In this document: positions 18,461-26,435 of the stretch, in pieces
Numbering within the stretch: the stretch's first letter is position 1
Layout of the letters: each line of letters starts with the position of its first letter
Assembly (NCBI GenBank): GCA_963677445.2
Contig: CAXXGF010000046.1
Span: 1 to 64,000 of the forward strand
Length of the DNA: 64,000 nucleotides
Direction: 5' to 3'
DNA from: G963677445 sp963677445
Lineage (GTDB): Bacteria; Bacteroidota; Ignavibacteria; Ignavibacteriales; Melioribacteraceae
Program-made: the position numbers and the translations under genes
The notes under the pieces: model-generated
Told to the model about the DNA's origin: nothing
The model's input: the letters and a program-made list of their open reading frames with translations, nothing else
Database searches by the model: none

Positions 18461-18682
18461 ATGCTTGATATCCTTTACGCAGTATCAATTATTTTAGCGG
18501 TTGTTTTTAACCATAAGGCAAAAAAAAGGATTCTCAATGATCCGGAAGAAAAACGCGACTATTTTACTCAATTCTATATTGAAAAAAAACGTTATACTGA
18601 AAAGGAGTGGAAGTTGCAAAAACTATCCTATTTCATGTTTTTTATTGCTTTCGTATCTATCCTGTTAAGATTTGCTGTTTGA
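18461..18682 (+). CDS. Small two-helix membrane protein
   Basis: 73 residues: helix 1 (ILYAVSIILAVVF), a charged middle (HKAKKRILNDPEEKRDYFTQFYIEKKRYTEKEW), helix 2 (LSYFMFFIAFVSILLRF). No family recognised. A broken gene 1.1 kb downstream has the same helix-charged-helix plan, so these may be related accessory membrane proteins, possibly immunity proteins; that is speculation. Confidence 0.55.
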   Translation: MLDILYAVSIILAVVFNHKAKKRILNDPEEKRDYFTQFYIEKKRYTEKEWKLQKLSYFMFFIAFVSILLRFAV

Positions 18683-19039
18683 AATCAAACTTTATTACTG
18701 AATATGAAATTCAGAGAGCTTTGCCATGAATTATGATATAGTGCAAATTATAATGAGTTTTTTTGAATGTTTTTATTCCCTATATTCAGAGAATCTTTAA
18801 AAGAATTCAACGATCCGATTATGAAAAAGCGTAGAATGAGCTACTCATAATATGCTGGTAAAAGATTTAATTGGCTTAGGCGAAAGTATATTATTTTCAA
18901 TACAAATAATAGGAATATCAATTTCTTGAATAGGTTGGAATAACTTCCTGAGAATAAAAAAATGCGTTATCAAAATCTTAAATTTTATTGGTATTTACCC
19001 GGTATTACTCAAATGTCGATCATATTATCGGGATGATGG
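18683..19039. other. Intergenic region, no gene supported
   Basis: A 25-codon frame beginning ATGCTGGTAAAAGATTTAAT (near 18852) with a hydrophobic end could be a remnant of another small membrane protein, but nothing confirms it. Confidence 0.4.
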
Positions 19040-19441
19040 GTGCGATTTTATCAGCTTATATATTATAATCTTTACCTTTGGTATAAAAACAACTTCCCCA
19101 AAGAAACGGATAATTATCATAGTCCAATTTTAATAATGTCTTATTTATTAGTAGAGAATATATCAATAATATTGATTGTCCTGCATTTTATGTTAGGGGT
19201 GAAAATATTTTCTCCGGATAACAATCATACACTGGTAATAATTCCTATCATCGCCATATACTTACTCCATTACTATTTATTTATTTTTCAAAAAAAATAT
19301 AAGAATATTTATTCATCATTTAATAAGTTGGATAGCAAGGTTCTGAAAAAATCGGAAAAATATACTTTAACTTATGTAATCTTGACTAATGTCTTATTTT
19401 TTATTTTCATGATGTATTTAAGTATTTCTAATTATAAATAA
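19040..19441 (+). CDS. Hypothetical integral membrane protein, GTG start
   Basis: 133 residues with three likely helices (ILIMSYLLVENISIILIVLHFML; TLVIIPIIAIYLLHYYLFIF; LTYVILTNVLFFIFMMYL) and a Lys-rich loop. It initiates at GTG; the ATG just upstream is in another frame. No family recognised. The base composition is very AT-rich, like its neighbours. Confidence 0.55.
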   Translation: MRFYQLIYYNLYLWYKNNFPKETDNYHSPILIMSYLLVENISIILIVLHFMLGVKIFSPDNNHTLVIIPIIAIYLLHYYLFIFQKKYKNIYSSFNKLDSKVLKKSEKYTLTYVILTNVLFFIFMMYLSISNYK

Positions 19442-19604
19442 CAAAATCCAATAGGCTATTTATACCCGGCGGAGGAAATATCATATATCAATTTTTTACG
19501 GGGAAGGAAAATAGAAATATTAGCAAACCCGGTATTTTCTTTTTCGCAGAGAAACTATTAAAAAGTTAGTTGCTTCTCTCAGTCATCAAAGATAAAAAGG
19601 TTAA

Positions 19605-19901
19605 ATGAATTTGGATATTAACCAAATGAGAGATGATAAAATCTTAACCATAGTCATGGTAGTTTATGGCGTCATTACGGCTTTTCACAAGCTCTATCTT
19701 CTATACTTTTGCTTCAAGGTATAGAAAAAAACCGGTGACAGGGAGTTTCTTCGTTATAAAAAAGTTGAAAACCTGGTGAGACTTAACCTTATCAAAGAGG
19801 AAAAGCTCCTTGAATGGGCAGAGATTTACTTATTATTTTATAAATACTGGATATGTGATATTGTATTCACAGTACTTTTTTTTATACTATATTTTCGGTA
19901 A
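19605..19901 (+). pseudogene. Small membrane protein interrupted by an in-frame amber codon
   Basis: One frame reads 39 codons (MNLDINQMRDDK, then helix TIVMVVYGVITAFHKLYLLY), a TAG at 19722-19724, then 58 further codons in the same frame (KKTGDREFLRYKKVENLVRL...WICDIVFTVLFFILYF) to TAA. The two halves together give the helix-charged-helix plan of the protein at 18461, which argues that the amber is a nonsense mutation in one gene. Another frame from 19810 overlaps the second half and is judged a shadow. Confidence 0.5.
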
Positions 19902-20084
19902 ATCCCGCTTAGGAGACATTACTATGTTTTACAACCGCACGGATTTAACAACTCTGCGGTTAATTCTAATAAAATATTATATTACCGCAAGATACCTTTA
20001 TAAGGTTTTTGAGGGAAATAATGATATATTTATTTACTTATAACAAGATATATTTGTAGATTACCTTGCGCCACAATTGAGGAA

Positions 20085-20723
20085 ATGATGAAAAAATTAT
20101 TTATTTTAATCTCAATATTTGTCTTTTTGTTTAATAATCCGACTATATTTGCCCAGGATAATATCATTGACAGTACAAAAACATCTGTGAAATTCTGGTC
20201 ATATTTGGAAGAACTGCATCTCGAGCTTTTTCAAATGGAAAAGGGAACTATTGAACATAAAAAACTTGCGCTCACGATGATTGACACTCTTGAATCACAA
20301 TTGAAAATTGAACCTGAAAATCCTGCAATATTAAATAACATAATATCCCTTAATATTTGGCTTACGGAATATGCGGAAGCCTATAAAACAAGTCTCATAA
20401 TCCAAAACTTATATCCGGATTATTTTAGCGTTCTCCAGCTTCAGGGAATTATTTTGGAATTAATGGGAGATACAAAGAAAGCGCGTGAAAAATATTTGGA
20501 AGTGATAAATATTATCTCAACGGAATTTCTTGATAAAGATCTATTCGAAAAAAGTGTTCTCATTGAGCTGGGAGTAACTTATTCATTTATTCACGGAAAA
20601 GATAAGGCGCATGAATATTTGGTTAAAATCGGGAAAGATTATAATATTGATGAAAATCTGATACTTGAAGCCAGAATTGCGATAAATGATTTTGACAAGA
20701 ATAAAATACTAGACGGTTTGTAA
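20085..20723 (+). CDS. Secreted TPR-like protein
   Basis: 212 residues. Signal peptide 1-24 (FLFNNPTIFAQ), then a helical protein with TPR-like spacing (LQLQGIILELMGDTKKAREKYLEVINI; VLIELGVTYSFIHGKDKAHEYLVKIG). Likely periplasmic scaffold or adaptor; the partner is unknown. A second ATG directly follows the first. Confidence 0.65.
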   Translation: MMKKLFILISIFVFLFNNPTIFAQDNIIDSTKTSVKFWSYLEELHLELFQMEKGTIEHKKLALTMIDTLESQLKIEPENPAILNNIISLNIWLTEYAEAYKTSLIIQNLYPDYFSVLQLQGIILELMGDTKKAREKYLEVINIISTEFLDKDLFEKSVLIELGVTYSFIHGKDKAHEYLVKIGKDYNIDENLILEARIAINDFDKNKILDGL

Positions 20724-20856
20724 TAATATTTATATTAAATATTGAGCGGAAATCTATTGATGGGACTCTGAGTTTTTAATTTAATGTTCTATTCCACACT
20801 AATTCGCAATTTTACTCCTTCAAAAAGTTATCAATTTTAATTCGGGGGAAAATAAT

Positions 20857-21354
20857 ATGGTAAAAATGAAATATTATGTCCATCGTGGCGGAATAAAGAT
20901 GTTCACGCTTTCGTTAATTATAATTCTATCAAGTTGTTCTAACAATAGCCGAATTCATTTTTATTCGCCAGATAAATCTGAATGTATTACAGTAATAACA
21001 AATGACTCAACAAGATATTTTATTGATGGTAAATATAGAAAAGTTCCAGACACAAATTATGTAAAACTTTCGATAAAGGACGCAAACTCCATTTCGGATA
21101 ATTTATATATTTGCTGGGATGATTCCTTGTATCATTGGGATGCCATAAATGAGAATGCCGTAGTAATTTATTCAAAACTTGATTCGACAAAATTTCATTT
21201 TTCCACAAAATTGCCGGAGGACAACCGAGGAATTCCATGCGTAAAAAAGTACCGGGAAGAAAATTGCTCAGTGTTTTCATTTTACTTAAACAGGCTTAGT
21301 CCGGATAGAGGAGCAATCGTAGAAAATCACAGAAAATATTTTTTTATTTTCTAG
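20857..21354 (+). CDS. Hypothetical lipoprotein
   Basis: 165 residues as called, or 151 from the Met at 20899, which gives a compact lipoprotein signal MFTLSLIIILSSC and is the more likely start. The mature part is about 135 residues, beta-rich, with a few Cys (ICWDD, IPCVKK, ENCSVF). Family not recognised. A hairpin follows the stop. Confidence 0.6.
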   Translation: MVKMKYYVHRGGIKMFTLSLIIILSSCSNNSRIHFYSPDKSECITVITNDSTRYFIDGKYRKVPDTNYVKLSIKDANSISDNLYICWDDSLYHWDAINENAVVIYSKLDSTKFHFSTKLPEDNRGIPCVKKYREENCSVFSFYLNRLSPDRGAIVENHRKYFFIF

Positions 21355-21378
21355 TTTTATTCAATTTATTTAAAAATC

Positions 21379-21417
21379 AGGGTAATTTGAGTGTATCTGT
21401 CAAACTTAAATTACCCT
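21379..21417 (+). terminator. Hairpin after the lipoprotein gene
   Basis: The stem agggtaatttgag / cttaaattaccct lies 24 bases after the stop and is followed by an AT-rich stretch. It is terminator-like, without a long T run. Confidence 0.5.
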
Positions 21418-21447
21418 AAATTATTACCCCAACAATAACAACTTGAT

Positions 21448-22481
21448 GTGAATTTAGTTCTCACTAATATCCCCCACCCTCACTTGCTGAATTGGTATAA
21501 CCGCAAAGACTCACAATCGATGATACCGGTATTATGGTTGCCGCCCAGAATTATCCTCCGGAGGCGGACATGTGACCACCGGGGCAACATCCTCGAAGGC
21601 AGGCAGTGGAGCAATACCACGGTTTTTGATAAATTCAAATTTACCGGTAAAGGCCTGTCCGCCCATAGTAGAAACTTGACACACAAACCGATTATTATTA
21701 TTTTGCCTGTCCGCCGCAGCTTGTATTTTAAGCGAAGGAGGAGCGCCAGGTATTACGACGCATGGAAAGCCCAGTGGACCACACCCGACCCGCTGGAGGA
21801 TAAATACCCGGGGTGGAGTTCTTATAATTATTGTGGCAATAATCCTGTCAACCGTTTTGATCCTGATGGGCGGTATTATTGGAACCTGACGAATGACCAG
21901 GTCTTTGAGATGAAAAAGACCCAGGCTGGACTTAGCACCAATTATAATTACACAAACACGGGAGATGGTGAAAACCCAAACAATCAAGAAAGTTCAGTAT
22001 CAATAACATATGACTTTGTTGATTTATGGCCATTGGTAGTTCCTGTTTCGTTTGAGTTGGGCCTTAGTACAGTTGGTATTTTAACTTTCCCCTTACTTCT
22101 TCAAGCTGATGATGAAAAAACTATCATTCGGGACATGAATGCTTCACAAATCATTGAAGGTGTAAACAAAGAAAATCCAAATATTATTTTGCGACATTAT
22201 ACAAATGAAAGAAACTTTATGGAAATAATGAATTCCAATCGAATCCGCGCCAATACAAAGAATCAGGTCTACTTAACATGGAAAATATATAGTGAAAAAT
22301 CAGCCTATCAGTCATTATTTGCTGGCAATCCTCGTTATATTGGTAAAGGAAGTCATGTTATTGAGATTGTATTAAAACCTGGTGTCCCCTTAAGTGTTGG
22401 GAAACAAGCTAATGATTTGGAACAATAAAATTTGGTAGCCATGCAAAAGTGCTTTATGCTGGTCCTAATCCGGTAAAATGA
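21448..22481 (+). pseudogene. Rhs core fragment with ART-like toxin tip, cassette 1 (truncated and frameshifted)
   Basis: No true start is visible: the frame opens inside an Rhs shell gene. FDKFKFTGK and RYYDAWKAQWTTPDPLEDKYPG...YNYCGNNPVNRFDPDGR are the Rhs-associated core, but the stretch between them is replaced by a palindromic insert. After a linker shared with cassette 2 the variable tip begins near 22098. ILRHYTNERNFMEIMNSNRI...NQVYLTWK...GKGSHVIEIVLK resembles HYD1-type ADP-ribosyltransferase toxins (recognised by pattern only). The frame stops at 22428, but one missing T near 22415 restores FGTIKFGSHAKVLYAGPNPVK to 22481. Without a start and shell it is an archived tip that could recombine onto a full Rhs gene elsewhere. 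Confidence 0.75.
21477..21499 (+). repeat. 23-bp direct repeat, left copy
   Basis: Begins ccctcacttgctgaattggt and ends ata. Identical to 26374-26396 in the same orientation; the two copies bracket all three toxin modules. Confidence 0.85.
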
Positions 22482-22497
22482 ACTATTTGGAATAATT

Positions 22498-22881
22498 ATG
22501 TTTAAAATTGAAAATTTCGAAGATCTTGAGTTGCTACATCGAGCATTATTAGAAGCCAAATTCAACAATTCGCCAAATGACGAATGCATTATGGGAAGCA
22601 AACCTTTGGCAAAAATTATTTGCCAAATAACTGATATTCTTTTCGAAGAGTACGTTAAACAGGATGGTGAAGATAGGGTTTCTACATTTTGGAATCCTTG
22701 GAGAAAAATGTCCGAATCACGAAGGGAATGGCAATTAATAAAAAATGAGATTAAAAATATTGATACATGGGAAGAATTTGATGATGAAGCAAAAAAAGAC
22801 TACATAACAATTCTTGCAAGTCCCTTCATTGTTGACGAAGCGCAAATAGAGATTTTGAAAAATATTAAATCTCCTTATTGA
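22498..22881 (+). CDS. Putative immunity protein for toxin cassette 1
   Basis: 127 residues, acidic, cytoplasmic, no signal. It starts 17 bases after the restored end of the toxin frame and is followed by a terminator hairpin, the usual place of a cognate immunity gene. Segments such as NFEDLELLHRALLEAKF and EEFDDEAKKDYITILASPF show a helical protein; I do not recognise the family. Function rests on position. It has its own start and could still protect against siblings carrying the active toxin. Confidence 0.65.
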   Translation: MFKIENFEDLELLHRALLEAKFNNSPNDECIMGSKPLAKIICQITDILFEEYVKQDGEDRVSTFWNPWRKMSESRREWQLIKNEIKNIDTWEEFDDEAKKDYITILASPFIVDEAQIEILKNIKSPY

Positions 22882-22894
22882 AAATAGTATTTTT

Positions 22895-22923
22895 GAGCAG
22901 AACAGATAAAATCTGTTCTGCTC
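22895..22923 (+). terminator. Terminator of cassette 1
   Basis: The stem gagcagaacagat / atctgttctgctc is nearly perfect, with loop aaa, 13 bases after the stop and before aatttgt. Confidence 0.65.
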
Positions 22924-23620
22924 AATTTGTCCAATAAATGATAAAATAATATTATTCGCCAGACTGATTAGGATACTAACATGCTTTATTATGACCTATC
23001 CTGCCATTCACCTGTTGTAAGGATTTATCAAAAAAATTTAAATATTGCAAAGCGGCTATATTGGACAACAACCTGTAAAATTACTGCTAAGCAATTCAAA
23101 ATATTTTTATTGGCCTAATAAACTATATTTATCAAAATCGAAAAACTGTACCCGCATGTTATGCTGCGCATCATTTTCCAACCTGCATTTAAGAAGCACA
23201 CTTTATCTGCAATATACCGGCTCCACCTCCATGTTTAAAATAAATCAAAAAATATTTTAATCTCGCAACACTTACTATACAGCAATAAGTTAGCAAAACC
23301 AAGTATTTCAGCTAAAATAAAAAGTTATTATACAAAAAAAGATATAATTTGGAGATGTGTTTCCTGACTTCCGACCTAAAGTTGTGTAACATATTGTTAT
23401 TAAAGGACATAGGTTTCCTGTAGGCACTACATTTCTCATATTTCTGATTTTACATTGAGGGGATTGTCTATATTTCGTATGGGACGCTATCTATCTTTAA
23501 CCCTATTACCTGATAAATAGAGCAAACAATTTTAACCTGTTCAAAAGTTAATAAATACGAATAAGCTCAATATACATCATCCACATTATTTTATAAAGTT
23601 ATATTATACATTCCATCCGG
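22924..23620. other. Inter-cassette DNA
   Basis: About 700 AT-rich bases without a credible gene. Positions 23170-23210 contain a 40-bp block (atcattttccaacctgcatt...cacactttatct) repeated at 25202-25241 after cassette 2. A 71-codon frame over this block is not supported by anything else. Confidence 0.5.
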
Positions 23621-23621
23621 C

Positions 23622-24461
23622 TTGAAACGCAAACAGATTATCACTATTTTGCCTGTCCGCCGCCAATTAAGATCATATTTACCGGCGGAGAGCAAGGTAT
23701 TACGACGCATGCCTGCCCGTCGAAGCTGTTTTTTAGCGAAGGAGGGGAAAGCCCGGTGGACCACACCCGATCCGCTAAAGGATAAATACCCGGGGTGGAG
23801 TTCTTATAATTATTGTGGTGATAATCCTGTCAACCGTTTTGACCCCGATGGACGGTATTATTGGAGCCTTACGAATGACCAGGTCTTTGAGATGAAAAAG
23901 ACCCAGGCTGGACTTAGCACCAATTATAATTACACAAATACGGGAGATGGTGAAAACCCAAACAATCAAGAAAGTTCAGTATCAATAACATATGACTTTG
24001 TTGATTTTTGGCCAGCGGCAATGCCTGTTTCGTTTAGGTTGGCCCTTAGTACAGTTGGTATTTTAACTTTACCCTTGCTTCTGCCTTGTGATGATCCTGC
24101 GACACTCACCAGGGAAAAAGCTGCCGCGCCTGATATTGCCAATGAGCGAACATCGGAAGATGATTACATATTGGTTCGTCCTGGCAAATTCTATGAAGGA
24201 AAAAATAAATTGAATTGGGATTGCATAAGGACCTTTGCACAAGAGCGCCTTTATTGTGTTTCACTCTTGTCGACTGATGATCCAACAGCAATTGGTAAAC
24301 CCGGTGGTTATGTTTTTAAATCACAGATTGTGGCTGCAGGTTTCTTAGTGAACCCTACCCCCACAGGACCAAATAAAGGTCATCATACTCTAAATTTATC
24401 CTATCCTGTAACAAATGAAGTCGCAAGAAGATTTAACGCACTATTTGGGAGAAAGAGATAA
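23622..24461 (+). pseudogene. Rhs core fragment with unknown toxin tip, cassette 2 (5' truncated)
   Basis: The beginning is not a natural start. The Rhs core residues RYYDA are present in the DNA near 23698 but out of frame, because a 37-bp palindromic insert (gcctgcccgtcgaagct...agcgaaggagg) separates them from KARWTTPDPLKDKYPGWSSYNYCGDNPVNRFDPDGR. Core and linker, about 300 bp, are almost identical to cassette 1 up to STVGILT, after which the sequences diverge completely. The tip (DDYILVRPGKFYEGKNKLNWDC...GPNKGHHTLNLSYPVTNEVARRF) is of a family I do not recognise. The stop overlaps the next start, as in toxin-immunity pairs. Confidence 0.75.
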
Positions 24462-24859
24462 TGAAATCTGAAAAATCGTTTTCTATTACAAAAATCGTTA
24501 TACTTAATTGGTATGATAAACCTCTTGAAGGTATTTGTTACGTTGATGAATTTGATAAATACTATTATTTTAAGTTGATAGCAAATTTTGAAACTGATAT
24601 TGATCATGAATTACTATACAAACTAGTGCAATTAAAGAAAGAAGAATCTGAGAATCTTATACGAGATATTGAAAAATGCTCCCGAGTTCATAATGGAACA
24701 ATATTTCCGGAAATAAAAGCCACGGCAGAAAGGATACAGAAATTCAGGGAGAAAAATATTACCCCATTAAATGACGATGAAAATATTCAGGATACTATTT
24801 ATATACTAACTGAAGAAATGAAATATTTTTCAGAATATTGGATAGGTACAGATGTATAA
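24461..24859 (+). CDS. Putative immunity protein for toxin cassette 2
   Basis: 132 residues, starting at the last base of the toxin stop (TAATG), so tightly coupled. Beta-rich start (ITKIVILNWYDKPLEGICYVDEFDKYYYFKLIANFE) and helical end; cytoplasmic; family unknown. Inferred to neutralise the cassette 2 tip. A strong terminator follows. Confidence 0.65.
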   Translation: MKSEKSFSITKIVILNWYDKPLEGICYVDEFDKYYYFKLIANFETDIDHELLYKLVQLKKEESENLIRDIEKCSRVHNGTIFPEIKATAERIQKFREKNITPLNDDENIQDTIYILTEEMKYFSEYWIGTDV

Positions 24860-24870
24860 TAAATAGAAAA

Positions 24871-24917
24871 TGACAGGATTGGAGGGAAGTTTTTCATCAA
24901 TCCTGTCATATTTTTTA
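24871..24917 (+). terminator. Terminator of cassette 2
   Basis: The stem tgacaggattg / caatcctgtca is followed by attttttat. Confidence 0.75.
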
Positions 24918-25201
24918 TAATGACCTTAATTAGAATTTTTGCATTTATCTTGCATTTTAATAATGACAACTATTATCTAATTGACGTCGAGGCAAATTAT
25001 TAAACATTTCATGCTTAATTTATTATATCAAGCCTTATTGCTCCTTACCCTCAAGTTATTAAATTAGAAGTAGATTTAGTACGTAAAAAATAAAAATGGA
25101 AAAACAAGCTAATAATCGTCAAAATCACCAGAAAATGGTCAATATCTCCCTGGCTTATCATAGCACAATTTTAAGAATCGGAAAAAGGAACCGACCAACA
25201 T

Positions 25202-25241
25202 ATCATTTTCCAACCTGCATTTTCAGAAGCACACTTTATCT
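25202..25241. repeat. 40-bp block shared by both cassette 3' flanks
   Basis: atcattttccaacctgcatt and agaagcacactttatct match 23170-23210 with a few differences. The position downstream of each toxin-immunity pair suggests a shared cassette border. Confidence 0.65.
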
Positions 25242-25322
25242 ACTATAAACATGTAGCGCTTAAATTGAAAAGTGACTTTTATTAAATTACAAAATGTAAA
25301 AGCAATTTAACAGGAGTCGGTC

Positions 25323-25430
25323 GTGCAATTGAAAAAAAGAGTTAGCAGCGAAGACAATATGAAGATACTCAGGGAACATCCCGAGAACAATGTTTCAATA
25401 AGCAATGTTTCAGAAAAGCATGTAATGTAA
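25323..25430 (+). pseudogene. Remnant of an IS3-type transposase OrfA N-terminus
   Basis: 35 codons, GTG start: QLKKRVSSEDNMKILREHPE followed by NNVSISNVSEKHVM. This is the charged first helix and start of the helix-turn-helix of small IS orfA proteins. It then hits TAA, and a further TYFNSNVSEVF is readable beyond. No catalytic partner or inverted repeats were found. The call is from general resemblance. Confidence 0.4.
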
Positions 25431-25541
25431 ACCTATTTTAACTCGAATGTATCAGAGGTTTTCCAATGAGTCGTACCCTGAAAAAAATTCATCTGAATTA
25501 ACAATAGTAAAATTAAAGTATATTTCGAAATCGTTTGAAAA

Positions 25542-26036
25542 TTATAAACTTTTTGCTGACAATTCAATATACCCGTAGTCTTCAAAAGGAGTATTATTAA
25601 CAATATCATCACATTTCAATAATTTGATATATAATAAGTTTTGAGGTAATATTCCCAATCCACCTATATTGCAATATTTGTGAAACAGAATTGAATAATT
25701 TTTCGCCGGATTTTCAATTTGAAAATAAAACTTTCCATTAAGACTGTCCGGCGAAAATTCTTTTACCCTAATTACAAGTTGATAATAATCTTTTTTAATT
25801 ATTGGCTTATTTTCTGTTCGTCCATGTAACCACTCATTTTCTAACCAAACTTCTTCAATCACAAGACTCCCGTCATTAAAGGAAATATTTTCAACAACAT
25901 ATTCCTTCAAAAAGACACCTATCATTTTAGACTGGTATATATTATTTGAACGGGAATGTTTCCCTTCTTTTAGCCCATAACAACCGAAAACTATTATCGA
26001 AATAAATAAAAAAATGATAAGATATTTTTGACTCAT
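25542..26036 (-). CDS. Lipoprotein following a toxin tail; possible immunity protein
   Basis: 164 residues from the Met that opens the lipoprotein signal MSQKYLIIFLFISIIVFGC; a longer in-frame start overlaps the upstream tail. The mature part is about 145 residues, beta-rich (YVVENISFNDGSLVIEEVWLENEW, YYQLVIRVKEF). It begins 14 bases after the stop of a toxin-like C-terminal fragment on the same strand, the arrangement of toxin-immunity pairs. Membrane anchoring would suit a toxin acting in the periplasm. Function is inferred from position only. Confidence 0.55.
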   Translation of the reverse strand: MSQKYLIIFLFISIIVFGCYGLKEGKHSRSNNIYQSKMIGVFLKEYVVENISFNDGSLVIEEVWLENEWLHGRTENKPIIKKDYYQLVIRVKEFSPDSLNGKFYFQIENPAKNYSILFHKYCNIGGLGILPQNLLYIKLLKCDDIVNNTPFEDYGYIELSAKSL

Positions 26037-26049
26037 TTTTGTACGATCC

Positions 26050-26272
26050 CTAATTCTTAAATAATTTACTGATATCGATTCCAATATTGTTTTTTACTAT
26101 AGCATTATATCGTACGTTAGGTAATGGAGACTGAACAACATGTACTCCACCCATTATAATGCTTTTAGGAGAATTTATTTGATGCACTTCGGTACCACCA
26201 TTAAGACCAACACTACGAAGAGTATTGGAGACTGCATCTATACTATCATTGGTTAAATATATCTTTTGTTAT
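26050..26272 (-). pseudogene. C-terminal fragment of a toxin-like protein (third cassette, inverted)
   Basis: An open stretch of about 73 codons without a start: KIYLTNDSIDAVSNTLRSVG, then LNGGTEVHQINSPKSIIMGG and VHVVQSPLPNVRYNAIVKNN, ending IDISKLFKN. Two stop codons lie immediately upstream in frame, so the gene is cut at about 26272. The fragment, placed just before a lipoprotein gene, looks like the surviving tip of a polymorphic toxin whose core was lost. Family not recognised. Confidence 0.5.
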
Positions 26273-26373
26273 TAAAAAGGTCAATCCCAATTAATATACC
26301 TGTTTCAAAAAACTGGCTCCGCCATTTTTTCTGCTCTTCAATTAAAATATTTCACGACCCTCCCCCCCTTTGC

Positions 26374-26396
26374 CCCTCACTTGCTGAATTGGTATA
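26374..26396 (+). repeat. 23-bp direct repeat, right copy, upstream of lon
   Basis: Identical to 21477-21499. It lies 39 bases before the lon start codon, exactly where the accessory island gives way to housekeeping DNA. Confidence 0.85.
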
Positions 26397-26435
26397 TTTA
26401 AAGTTTAGTTTAAATGAAAAAAGAAACGGTGAAAA

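Noticed and set aside
19722..19724. Amber codon reassignment as an explanation for in-frame TAG
   Set aside because: Only two cases, both in otherwise decaying genes; intact genes show no internal TAG.
19810..20043. 77-codon frame
   Set aside because: It overlaps in another frame the coherent second half of the amber-split membrane protein.
23045..23260. 71-codon frame between cassettes
   Set aside because: It covers a dispersed repeat and has no start signal or recognisable features.
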